This document shows, in pieces, positions 24,365-31,613 of a DNA stretch of 34,957 nt. The DNA comes from JAENVT01 sp040006755 (lineage in GTDB: Bacteria > Actinomycetota > Acidimicrobiia > Acidimicrobiales > Ilumatobacteraceae): positions 1 to 34,957 of the forward strand of contig JBDTWJ010000018.1 of assembly GCA_040006755.1 (NCBI GenBank), read 5' to 3'. Under the pieces are notes generated by a model. It worked only from the letters and a program-made list of their open reading frames with translations, was not told the DNA's origin and did not search any database. Position 1 is the first letter of the stretch. The number at the start of each line of letters is the position of its first letter. The position numbers and the translations under genes were made by a program.

Positions 24365-24605
24365 CGTGGCAGTGGGTGCGACGGAGGCTGTCCCAGTCTT
24401 CGTCGGTCAGCAGCAGGGGGCAGCGATCGGCGGTCCGGGTAGCGATCAGCACCATGTGGTGCCCTGCAACGTCGAGGTGCCCTTGCAGGTGATGATCCAG
24501 GTCCCAGGAAATGTCTGGGAGTGTCGACGACCCGAGCATGTCGGCGAGGTGACGAACCGCCAAATCGTGCGCCTCTTCGTCATTCAATCGAGTTTTCGTA
24601 TCCAT
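24357..24605 (-). CDS. Small histidine-rich protein of unknown function, putative DosR-type promoter
   Basis: 82 residues from ATG 24605, with a GGGGAGA ribosome site. Nine residues are His, several in clusters (DHHLQGH, GHH, THCH), and two are Cys. It is acidic at the start and begins with a predicted helix (DEEAHDLAVRHLADML). No family is recognised; it does not look like the DUF1876 proteins of the mycobacterial DosR regulon. The gene is well supported by its ribosome site, an upstream -35/-10 pair with 17-base spacing, and the DosR-like boxes there. A role under low oxygen or in metal binding is speculation. Confidence 0.7.
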   Translation of the reverse strand: MDTKTRLNDEEAHDLAVRHLADMLGSSTLPDISWDLDHHLQGHLDVAGHHMVLIATRTADRCPLLLTDEDWDSLRRTHCHAA

Positions 24606-24622
24606 CTGAATCTCCCCGCCTT

Positions 24623-24654
24623 CTCGGGCATCGACGGGGGGTGTCGATGCCGAG
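24623..24654 (-). promoter_or_regulatory. Leader hairpin upstream of the small histidine-rich gene
   Basis: CTCGG (24623-24627) and CATCGAC (24629-24635) pair with GTCGATG (24643-24649) and CCGAG (24650-24654), leaving one bulged G and a 7-base G-rich loop. It falls within the predicted 5' leader, 18 bases from the start codon. It could affect RNA stability or translation. Confidence 0.5.
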
Positions 24655-24672
24655 AGGGTGAACCGTTATTTC

Positions 24673-24701
24673 AGTATCGGCAAACATCTGCATTGGATCA
24701 A
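24673..24701 (-). promoter_or_regulatory. Promoter of the small histidine-rich gene
   Basis: On the minus strand, -35 TTGATC (24701 to 24696), a 17-base spacer and -10 GATACT (24678 to 24673). The -35 overlaps the end of the proximal DosR-like box, as expected for an activator that touches sigma factor. Predicted transcript start is near 24666, giving a leader of about 60 bases. Confidence 0.5.
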
Positions 24702-24717
24702 GGACGTTCGTCCCAAA
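24698..24717 (-). promoter_or_regulatory. DosR-like box, proximal
   Basis: Read on the minus strand it is TTTGGGACGAACGTCCTTGA. It matches the mycobacterial DosR consensus (TTSGGGACTWWAGTCCCSAA) at 14 of 20 positions by hand, with an intact GGGAC/GTCC core. It overlaps the -35 of the small gene. Confidence 0.5.
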
Positions 24718-24757
24718 TAGGTCAAGCGCACTACTGGTTGCGCCCCTTTGGGCCTCA

Positions 24758-24777
24758 TTCGGGACGTTTGGCCCTCG
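24758..24777 (+). promoter_or_regulatory. DosR-like box, distal
   Basis: TTCGGGACGTTTGGCCCTCG matches the DosR consensus at 14 of 20 positions, with a perfect TTCGGGAC half-site. Its centre is exactly 60 bases from the proximal box. It lies 46 bases upstream of the divergent PhyH gene and could act on either gene. Confidence 0.5.
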
Positions 24778-24811
24778 CGGACCGGGTCAAGTGACCGTAT
24801 AGCGCCCGCTC

Positions 24812-24817
24812 TACAAT
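24812..24817 (+). promoter_or_regulatory. Putative -10 box of the PhyH gene (leaderless)
   Basis: TACAAT followed by six bases and ATG 24824. No ribosome site is present. The -35 region has no good match. Confidence 0.45.
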
Positions 24818-24823
24818 CGGCGG

Positions 24824-25681
24824 ATGAGCTTGACGACGATCCGGCCGACGATACCGCGGTTCTCGGGCGGCGTCACCGCGGCTCAGGTCAGCTCGGCTTT
24901 GAAGGAACATGGGGTCGTCATCATCGAGCATCTCGCCGATTCGGGGCTGTGCGACCGAGTGCGCGCCGAGCTCGAACCACACCTGGCCGAGACTCCCGGT
25001 GGCGGCGACGACTTCGCCGGCCGCAACACCAGACGAGCGGGGGCGTTGCTGATCCGCTGTCCGTCGAGCGTGGAGATGGTCACCCATCCGCTGATCCTCG
25101 ACGTGGTCGACCGCACGTTGTGGCCGAAGAAGACGACGTTCCAACTGCACCTCACGCAGGCGATAGCCGTCGGTCCCGATTCGCCGTCGCAGGCGCTGCA
25201 TCGCGACCAGTGGTGTTTCGACTCGTTCCCGTTCCCGCCCGGGGTCGATCTCGAGGTCAGCACCATCTGGGCACTCGACGACTTCACCGAGCACAACGGC
25301 GCTACCCGCGTCGTGCCCGACAGCCATCGCCTGACGGATCGCATGAAGTTCACGCAGGCCGATTCGGTGCCTGCCGAGATGCCTCGCGGTTCAATCGTGC
25401 TCTACCTCGGTTCGACCTACCACGGTGCCGGTGCAAACAACAGCGATCAGGTTCGCATCGGTATCAATGTTGACTTCATCCTGGGATGGCTGCGTCAGGA
25501 GGAGAATCAATACCTGTCGTACACGCTCGACGAGGTTCGCGGGTTTCCCGAACGAGTGCAGCGGCTGCTCGGCTATGAGGTCGGTGCATACGCACTGGGC
25601 TACATCGACGGCGGTCGAAGCCCGATGGAACTGCTCGATCCGGCGAGGGCCAACGCCACGCAGAGCTTCCTGCCTGACTGA
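24824..25681 (+). CDS. Phytanoyl-CoA dioxygenase (PhyH) family protein
   Basis: 285 residues, Fe(II)/2-oxoglutarate-dependent oxygenase fold. The iron facial triad is His126-x-Asp128 (LHRDQW) and His200 (STYHGAGAN); Arg211 (VRIGIN) is placed to bind 2-oxoglutarate. Members hydroxylate lipids, amino acids and small natural products. The length is normal. ATG 24824 has TACAAT six bases upstream. It faces away from the small histidine-rich gene. Substrate unknown; no biosynthetic cluster is visible around it. Confidence 0.87.
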   Translation: MSLTTIRPTIPRFSGGVTAAQVSSALKEHGVVIIEHLADSGLCDRVRAELEPHLAETPGGGDDFAGRNTRRAGALLIRCPSSVEMVTHPLILDVVDRTLWPKKTTFQLHLTQAIAVGPDSPSQALHRDQWCFDSFPFPPGVDLEVSTIWALDDFTEHNGATRVVPDSHRLTDRMKFTQADSVPAEMPRGSIVLYLGSTYHGAGANNSDQVRIGINVDFILGWLRQEENQYLSYTLDEVRGFPERVQRLLGYEVGAYALGYIDGGRSPMELLDPARANATQSFLPD

Positions 25682-25693
25682 GCACCGAATCGA

Positions 25694-26380
25694 TCACACG
25701 GTGAGCTCGACGAGCACCGGTAAGTGATCGCTGATGTCGTTCCACTGCTCACCGCCGTCGGGTGCCAGCATGGCGGTGACCGTCGCCGACTCCGGCACCA
25801 GCACGAAGTCCAGCCGCTGCCTCGGCGCGATCGAGGGATTGGTAAAATCACCACCCGGATCGACGAGGCCCGCGGCAGAGAACTCACGGATGACCTCGAC
25901 TTCGTCGGGTGAGTTGAAGTCACCGGCCACGACTGCGGGCCGCCGATCTCCGATCAGCGCGACGACACGTCGCGCCTGGGCGATGCGCTCGTCGGCATCG
26001 TGCGAGGCGAGGTGCGTGTTGACCACTCGCAGGATGTCGTTGGTTCGCGTCACGGTGGCCGCCATCGCCACACGATGCTTGAATGTCCACGTCGATACGC
26101 CCGGTGAGATCGAAACGCTGACCAGTTCACCGACTTTGCGGGGCGTCACGATCGCCAATCCCTCTGCGCGCCACCACACCAGCGGCGAGAAGGGGTAGTG
26201 CTTGCGAGTCCAAATGACTCGCCATCCGAGCCGTCGCGCCAGCGCGCGAGCCTGATGCCGCTTCACCTCCTGCAGGGCGACGACATCGGGCAAGTAACCG
26301 GAGATCACCTCGCTGACGACGTCGAGATTGGGCGACTGAGACCCAAGGATGTTCCATGTCAGCACTCGCCAGGTCGTCAT
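25694..26380 (-). CDS. Endonuclease/exonuclease/phosphatase (EEP) family protein
   Basis: 228 residues with the complete EEP (DNase I-like) motif set: TWNILG near the start, ALQEVK with the metal-binding Glu, NTHLASH, GDFNSPDE, RLDFVLV and the final SDHLPV His. Members cut nucleic acids or phosphodiesters and phosphoesters of lipids and small molecules. ATG 26380 has GGAGA about 7 bases upstream. No signal peptide or membrane helix, so it is probably cytoplasmic. It diverges from the SDR gene across a 39-base gap with a symmetric -10 element. Confidence 0.88.
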   Translation of the reverse strand: MTTWRVLTWNILGSQSPNLDVVSEVISGYLPDVVALQEVKRHQARALARRLGWRVIWTRKHYPFSPLVWWRAEGLAIVTPRKVGELVSVSISPGVSTWTFKHRVAMAATVTRTNDILRVVNTHLASHDADERIAQARRVVALIGDRRPAVVAGDFNSPDEVEVIREFSAAGLVDPGGDFTNPSIAPRQRLDFVLVPESATVTAMLAPDGGEQWNDISDHLPVLVELTV

Positions 26381-26405
26381 TGGTTCTCCAGTTTGGCTGG
26401 TGCAC

Positions 26406-26412
26406 TACCGTA
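26406..26412. promoter_or_regulatory. Symmetric bidirectional -10 element
   Basis: TACCGTA reads TACCGT on the plus strand (26406-26411) and TACGGT on the minus strand (26412 to 26407), so the two -10 boxes share five base pairs. The plus box is eight bases before ATG 26420 (leaderless); the minus box leaves about 20 bases of leader with a ribosome site before ATG 26380. Confidence 0.45.
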
Positions 26413-26419
26413 GGCCGCC

Positions 26420-27205
26420 ATGAATCGACTGGCTGGAAAAGTGGCACTGATCACCGGCGCATCGTCCGGATTGGGCCGCGTCGGAGCCGAGTTGTTCGCC
26501 GCACAAGGCGCACAGGTGGTGATCGCCGACCTGTTCGACGGCGACGAGGCCGTCGAGGCCATCTCGGCCGCTGGCGGCGAGGCCAGCTTCGTCCGCTGCG
26601 ACGTGACCGACGAGCAGTCGATCGAAGCCGCGGTGCAACACGCGGTCGAAACGTTCGGCGGTCTGCACGTGCTGTACAACAACGCCGGCGTGATGCTTGG
26701 CGACGACGACAATCCCGTCAACACCTCCGTCGAGACGTACCAGAAGACGATGGACATCAACGTCCTTGGTGTCCTGCTCGGATGCAAGTACGCCATACCG
26801 GCGATGCAGGAGTCGGCCAAGCAAACCGGCGAAGCGGCATCGATCATCAACGTTGCGTCGTTCGTCGCTCACATGGGTGCAGCGACGCCCCAGGTCGCGT
26901 ACACCGCATCGAAGGGGGCCGTGCTGGCGATGACTCGCGAGATCGCCGTGATCTACGCCCGGCAGGGCATCCGTGCCAACGCGCTGTGCCCGGGCCCGAT
27001 CATGACCCCGTTGTTGGCCAAGTTCCTGTCCGACGACGAGAAGCGCAACCGTCGGCTGGTGCACATTCCAATGGGCCGCTTCGGCGAACCGACCGAGATC
27101 GCCAATGGCGCGCTGTTCCTGGCATCGAACGAATCAAGTTGGATGACCGGGCAGTCGCTGATCATCGACGGTGGGATCACCGCCGCATACGTGACACCAG
27201 AGTGA
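26420..27205 (+). CDS. Short-chain dehydrogenase/reductase (SDR)
   Basis: 261 residues, classical SDR. The NAD(P)-binding TGASSGLG is at 12-19, NNAG at 87-90, the catalytic Ser147, Tyr161 and Lys165 are in place, and the CPGPIMTPL segment and C-terminal SLIIDGG follow. Asp37 after the second strand (VIADL) favours NAD over NADP. It oxidises or reduces an alcohol/carbonyl; substrate unknown. The stop overlaps the next gene as GTGA (27202-27205), so the decarboxylase is translated with it. Confidence 0.92.
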   Translation: MNRLAGKVALITGASSGLGRVGAELFAAQGAQVVIADLFDGDEAVEAISAAGGEASFVRCDVTDEQSIEAAVQHAVETFGGLHVLYNNAGVMLGDDDNPVNTSVETYQKTMDINVLGVLLGCKYAIPAMQESAKQTGEAASIINVASFVAHMGAATPQVAYTASKGAVLAMTREIAVIYARQGIRANALCPGPIMTPLLAKFLSDDEKRNRRLVHIPMGRFGEPTEIANGALFLASNESSWMTGQSLIIDGGITAAYVTPE

Positions 27206-28536
27206 GCGAAGTTCTCCACGGAGGTGACAGTCCAGTCGGCGATCTTGCCGATCGCGCCGTCGATTGGATCAAGCAGCATTTGATCGACTCGCCCATCGGT
27301 GTAGTCGGCGACAAGGCCATGCTCGACGCTGCCCTCCAGGGCTCTGTCACAGATGCCGGACTTGGTCTAGATGACGCGTGGCGATTGTTCGAGCAGGTGG
27401 TCGCGCCGAACAACATCGGCCTCGACAGCGAACGGTTCCTCGCGTTCATTCCGCTCTCGCCGTCCGTCGCGTCGGTGTGGATGGACACGATCGTCTCGGC
27501 AGGCAGCTTTCCTGCAGAGTCGTGGCTCGAGGGAGCAGGCGCTGTCGCCGCCGAGAACCAGGTGATCGATCTGCTGTGTCGCGCTGCGGGTATGCCCGCC
27601 GGCGCAGCTGGATGCTTCATGAGCGGCGGTTCAATCGGCAACCTCTCGGCGTTGGCGGTGGGTCGTCAACGCGCCGCCGGCCGTCCCTTTGTGGCCGTCG
27701 CCGACACCGCGCACGCATCGGTCGACAATGCCCTGCATCTGTTGGGCCTCGAGCCGCTGATCGTTCCGACCGGACCGAATTGCCGCCTCACCGGCGAGGC
27801 ACTACGGGCCGCGATCGGGCAACGCCGCGACGTCGGGATCGTTGCTGCCACCGCCGGCTCGACCAACGCAGGAGTGCTCGACGACCTGGCCGCGTGCGCC
27901 GACGTCGCCGCGGAGATCGATGCTTGGTTCCATGTCGACGGTGCCTACGGACTTGCGGCGTTGTTGCTGCCGGAATTCAGCGGGCGGTTCGCCGGCTTGG
28001 ATCGCGCTGACTCGTTCATCGTCGATCCGCACAAATGGCTCTTCGCGACGGGCGGTTCGTGCGCGCTGGTGTATCGCCAGCCCGATCTCGCGCGACAAGT
28101 GCACACCCAGCACGGGCCCTATATCGACGTGTTGCGCACCGGCGAGGATGCGTACAACCCGTGCGATCTCGGCTATCAGCTGACGCGTCGTGCAAGCGGG
28201 TTGCCGATCTGGTTCGCGCTCGCCCTGCACGGCGTTGATGCGCATCGCGATGCGATCCGACATGGCATCAGGCTTGCGTCAGCGATGGCCGACGCGCTCG
28301 AGGCCGATCCGTTGTGCGAACTGATCATGCGACCCGAACTGGGTGTAGTGCTGTTCAGGCGCGCTGGCTGGGGACGAGACGAGTGGAAGAGCTGGGCGAC
28401 CGACCTGTTGAACGCCCGCACCGCCTTTATTGCACCCTCCACCTACAAGGGTGAGCCCGTCGGGCGATTGGTGTTCATGCACCCGCGCACACCGGAATCG
28501 ATCATCGACGACCTGATGCTCAGCTTGAGAGCGTGA
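27202..28536 (+). CDS. PLP-dependent decarboxylase (group II, aromatic/acidic amino acid type)
   Basis: 444 residues from GTG 27202. The PLP lysine is Lys278 in VDPHKWLF; the PLP-stacking histidine is in DTAHASV, and FHVDGAYG holds the PLP-binding Asp. SGGSIGNLSAL matches the group II decarboxylase phosphate-binding region. Members decarboxylate aromatic amino acids, glutamate, aspartate or diaminobutyrate; the sequence does not let me choose. Coupling by a 4-base overlap to an SDR suggests a two-step amino acid conversion. Its 3' end overlaps the convergent glyoxalase-like gene by 17 bases. Confidence 0.88.
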   Translation: MSEVLHGGDSPVGDLADRAVDWIKQHLIDSPIGVVGDKAMLDAALQGSVTDAGLGLDDAWRLFEQVVAPNNIGLDSERFLAFIPLSPSVASVWMDTIVSAGSFPAESWLEGAGAVAAENQVIDLLCRAAGMPAGAAGCFMSGGSIGNLSALAVGRQRAAGRPFVAVADTAHASVDNALHLLGLEPLIVPTGPNCRLTGEALRAAIGQRRDVGIVAATAGSTNAGVLDDLAACADVAAEIDAWFHVDGAYGLAALLLPEFSGRFAGLDRADSFIVDPHKWLFATGGSCALVYRQPDLARQVHTQHGPYIDVLRTGEDAYNPCDLGYQLTRRASGLPIWFALALHGVDAHRDAIRHGIRLASAMADALEADPLCELIMRPELGVVLFRRAGWGRDEWKSWATDLLNARTAFIAPSTYKGEPVGRLVFMHPRTPESIIDDLMLSLRA

Positions 28537-29152
28537 CGTCGCCATCCGGCGTCGCGATCAGTGCCCGCAGCCGCGGCCGCTCGTCTTCGTCAACCTCCAC
28601 GCCAGCCGCGGCACCGATGATGTCGAGCGCTCTCTGCAGGAGCTGAGCTCGAGGATGGAACACGTCGAGCCGCACGAGATCCACCGCCGGCGGCAATGTG
28701 TCGGTGGGATGTGACGAGTCGCCCCAGTCGATCATGAACGGCAAGGCTCCGCCGAACTGGCCACCCCGCTGGGGGTAGGTGAGTTGCCACTGCAGCAGCA
28801 CACCGTCGGGTCGGCGCCTCGACATCGACGCCACATCGCCCAGCTCGATGCCTGCCGCCCGTGCTTCGGACACGATCTCAGAGAGGGGACGCACTGGTCG
28901 CACACACCACGCAACGAGCGCGGCCGCCTCGATCTCGTCGACGCCGAAGCCCCGCGGCCCATCAGGAGCAGGCTGCGATGGATCGGGCCCGATCACCTCG
29001 AGGTACGTGTTTCCGCCGAGCGAGAGCAGTTCGTTATAGGTGCCCTTGCCGACATGACTACCACCTGGCCTCGGAGCGACCCCCAGGAGATCGTGAATCG
29101 CAGCCGACGCAGCGGGGAGATCATTGGAGGCGTAGACCAGGTGATCGATCAT
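28520..29152 (-). CDS. VOC / glyoxalase-like domain protein
   Basis: 210 residues from ATG 29152 (IDHLVYASNDLPAASAAI), the usual opening of the Glyoxalase_3-like family. GTYNELLSLGGNTYLEVIGPD carries the second half of the first beta-alpha-beta unit with a likely metal-site Glu. The second repeat is weaker. Family members are small metalloenzymes or binding proteins of unknown substrate. In-frame codons upstream of 29152 are rich in Arg/Thr and look non-coding. Its stop is inside the end of the decarboxylase gene on the other strand. Confidence 0.8.
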   Translation of the reverse strand: MIDHLVYASNDLPAASAAIHDLLGVAPRPGGSHVGKGTYNELLSLGGNTYLEVIGPDPSQPAPDGPRGFGVDEIEAAALVAWCVRPVRPLSEIVSEARAAGIELGDVASMSRRRPDGVLLQWQLTYPQRGGQFGGALPFMIDWGDSSHPTDTLPPAVDLVRLDVFHPRAQLLQRALDIIGAAAGVEVDEDERPRLRALIATPDGDVTLSS

Positions 29153-29213
29153 CCTGTCATCATGCCGCGAAGCGGTGAACGCTCGTGATCTCGTGACCGG
29201 CAAGACTGGACGG

Positions 29214-30086
29214 ATGAGTTCTGTCGCCTTCATTGGGCTCGGCGTGATGGGTGCGCCAATGGCCCACCACCTCGCCGCTGCCGGTCATCAGGTCACCGTC
29301 TACAACCGCACGCCGGAGAAGTCGCTGGCGTGGGTCGCGCTCTATGGCAACCGTGCTGCACCGACACCGCGTGAGGCGGCCGAGGGTGCCGAGTTCGTGA
29401 TGATGTGCGTCGGAAACGACAACGACGTGCGTGAGGTGGTCTACGGCCCCGACGGCGTGCTGGCGGGTGCTGAGGCCGGCGCAGTGCTGGTCGATCACAC
29501 CACTGCATCAGCAGAGGTCGCCAAGGAGTTGGCCGAGGCGGCGGCCGAGTGCGGTGTCGGCTTCGTCGACGCACCCGTCTCCGGCGGTCAAGCGGGCGCT
29601 GAGAACGGGCAGCTGACCATCATGTGCGGCAGCGATGACGATGCGTTCTACGAGCTGGCCAAGCCGATCATGAGCGCATACGCCAAGGCCTGCTCGCTGA
29701 TGGGCGCCGCCGGCGCCGGGCAACTGACCAAGATGGTCAACCAAATCTGCATCGCCGGTGTCGTGCAAGGACTCGCAGAGGGCATCAACTTTGCCCAGAA
29801 GTCCGGGCTCGACCCGAACCAAGTCGTCGACGTGATCCGCTATGGGGCGGCGCAGAGCTGGCAGATGGAAAATCGCGGACGAACGATGGCCGTGGGAGAG
29901 TTCGATTTCGGATTTGCCGTGGAGTGGATGCGCAAGGATCTGGCCATCGTCCTCGACGAGGCGAACCGCAACGGTGCGCGCCTTCCGATGACGGCGCTGA
30001 TCGACCAGTTCTACGCCCAGATCATCGCGCGCGGCGGGAAGCGATGGGATACGTCGAGTCTCATCCAACTGCTGGCCAACGACTGA
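29214..30086 (+). CDS. NAD-dependent beta-hydroxyacid dehydrogenase (3-hydroxyisobutyrate / tartronate semialdehyde reductase type)
   Basis: 290 residues. The NAD-binding FIGLGVMGAPMAHHL is at 6-20, the substrate-binding DAPVSGGQAGAENGQLTIM at about 119-137, and the catalytic Lys173 in GAGQLTKMVNQ. It would oxidise 3-hydroxyisobutyrate in valine breakdown or reduce tartronate semialdehyde; related members act on succinate semialdehyde. ATG 29214 sits right at the family start; a longer frame from 29175 is not supported. It diverges from the glyoxalase-like gene. No other valine-pathway gene is adjacent. Confidence 0.92.
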   Translation: MSSVAFIGLGVMGAPMAHHLAAAGHQVTVYNRTPEKSLAWVALYGNRAAPTPREAAEGAEFVMMCVGNDNDVREVVYGPDGVLAGAEAGAVLVDHTTASAEVAKELAEAAAECGVGFVDAPVSGGQAGAENGQLTIMCGSDDDAFYELAKPIMSAYAKACSLMGAAGAGQLTKMVNQICIAGVVQGLAEGINFAQKSGLDPNQVVDVIRYGAAQSWQMENRGRTMAVGEFDFGFAVEWMRKDLAIVLDEANRNGARLPMTALIDQFYAQIIARGGKRWDTSSLIQLLAND

Positions 30087-30157
30087 CAAGTCGCCATCGC
30101 ACCGTGAGCGTGCACCGTTAGCCTGACCCTGGGACAAGACCCGCAGGAGGTGGCGTC

Positions 30158-30574
30158 ATGGCCGCAGGCAACGATTGGAACAAGCAGATCATCGACGAGT
30201 TCCGGGCAAACAGTGGCAAAGTCGGCGGCCAGTTCGAAGGCGCGCCGTTGTTGCTCCTCCACACCACGGGCGCGAAGTCCGGACAGGCGAGGGTGAACCC
30301 GATGATGTATCAGGAGGACGGAGGCAAGTACGTGGTGTTCGCGTCGAAGGCCGGCGCGCCGACCAACCCTGACTGGTATTACAACCTGCTGGCCAATCCC
30401 CGCGCGTCGATCGAGGTCGGCGACCAGACCGTCAACGTGGCAGCCAAAGTTGCCGATGGCGACGACCGCGAACGCTTGTGGACTCGCCAGAAGGAACTGG
30501 TTCCCGGCTTCGCCGACTACGAGGCGAAGACCAGCCGACAGATCCCGGTCGTGGTGCTCGAGCCCACGAAATAA
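30158..30574 (+). CDS. Ddn-like deazaflavin (F420)-dependent nitroreductase family protein
   Basis: 138 residues, split beta-barrel of the Ddn / F420H2-dependent quinone reductase family. The typical blocks are LLLLHTTGAKSGQARVNPMMY, KYVVFASKAGAPTNPDWYYNLLANPRASIEVG and the C-terminal TSRQIPVVVLEP. Mycobacterial members reduce quinones and nitroimidazoles with F420H2. ATG 30158 has a strong CAGGAGG site. Presence of this family implies coenzyme F420 in the host, though no F420 synthesis gene is in view. TAGCCT (30119-30124) may be its -10. Confidence 0.9.
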   Translation: MAAGNDWNKQIIDEFRANSGKVGGQFEGAPLLLLHTTGAKSGQARVNPMMYQEDGGKYVVFASKAGAPTNPDWYYNLLANPRASIEVGDQTVNVAAKVADGDDRERLWTRQKELVPGFADYEAKTSRQIPVVVLEPTK

Positions 30575-30599
30575 ACGTCGCTTCGGGGGTCAATTGCCA

Positions 30600-31610
30600 G
30601 TGGTCACTACGCAAACCCATCATCCGACGATCGAAGCCATCCGCGCCAATCGGGCCCGGCTGGGGGATCGCGTCGTCACCACGCCGATCCGACTCCTCGT
30701 CGACGACGCGCTCGCTGCGGCCGTCGGAGAGTCGACACAGGTGTGGCTGAAGGAGGAGTTGTTCCAACGCACGGGCAGCTTCAAACCTCGTGGCGCGCTC
30801 TCGGTGATGCTCGACCTCGACGCAGACGCGCGCTCTCGTGGTGTCACGGGAGTGTCGGCGGGCAATCACGCCATCTCGCTCGGCTATTGCGCCCGCGTCC
30901 TCGGCACCACCGCAACAGTCGTGATGCCGAGGAGCGCCAATCCGTTCAGGGTGCAGGTGTGTCGAGAGCTTGGTGCGACTGTCGAACTCGTCGACAACGT
31001 GCACGAGGCCTTCGATCGCGTGAAGGAGATCGAGGCCGCCGAGGGTCGGACGTTCGTCCACCCGTACGAGGGACCGAAGACTGCACTCGGCACCGCATCC
31101 CTCGGGATGGAGTTCATCGATCAGGTCACGGCCGCCGGTACGCAACTCGACGCGGTGATAGTCGCCGCCGGGGGAGGCGGGCTGACGGGTGGCGTGGCGT
31201 GCGCGGTGAAACAGATGAGTCCCGAGACGGCGGTTTACGTCGTCGAACCCGAGGGTGCCGACAGCTTGAACCGCAGTTTCAAGGCTGGCTCGCCACAGGC
31301 CATCGACGAAGTGCGCACGATCGCCGACTCGCTCGGAGCGCCCCGATGCGAGCCCTATTCCTTTGCCCTCAATCAGCGGTTCGTCGACGAGGTGGTGCTC
31401 GTCAGCGATGACCAGATCCGCGAGGCGATGCGATTGACGTTCCGGGTCGCGAAGCTGGCCGTCGAACCGGCAGGTGCCGCAGCCCTCGCTGCGCTGATGT
31501 ATCCATTGCGAGCCGGCCTCGCGGGTCAGCGCGTCGGCCTGGTCGTGTGCGGCGCCAACATCGATCCCGAGACGTTCAGCAAGCAGATCGCGCTCGGGCC
31601 CCTCGCCTAG
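30600..31610 (+). CDS. PLP-dependent threonine/serine dehydratase family protein
   Basis: 336 residues from GTG 30600, fold type II PLP enzyme. The PLP lysine is Lys62 in TGSFKPRGAL, SAGNHAISLGYCA holds the Asn that contacts PLP, and the phosphate-binding loop is AAGGGGLTGG. It lacks a C-terminal ACT regulatory domain, so it is the catabolic/short type (threonine dehydratase, serine racemase or hydroxyaspartate dehydratase). A GGGGGT stretch lies 9 bases before the start. It sits 25 bases after the Ddn-like gene and 3 bases before the MtfA-like gene. Confidence 0.88.
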   Translation: MVTTQTHHPTIEAIRANRARLGDRVVTTPIRLLVDDALAAAVGESTQVWLKEELFQRTGSFKPRGALSVMLDLDADARSRGVTGVSAGNHAISLGYCARVLGTTATVVMPRSANPFRVQVCRELGATVELVDNVHEAFDRVKEIEAAEGRTFVHPYEGPKTALGTASLGMEFIDQVTAAGTQLDAVIVAAGGGGLTGGVACAVKQMSPETAVYVVEPEGADSLNRSFKAGSPQAIDEVRTIADSLGAPRCEPYSFALNQRFVDEVVLVSDDQIREAMRLTFRVAKLAVEPAGAAALAALMYPLRAGLAGQRVGLVVCGANIDPETFSKQIALGPLA

Positions 31611-31613
31611 GTC

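Noticed and set aside
24623..24654. Known riboswitch in the leader of the small histidine-rich gene
   Set aside because: It is a single hairpin with a G-rich loop and does not match any riboswitch core that I know.
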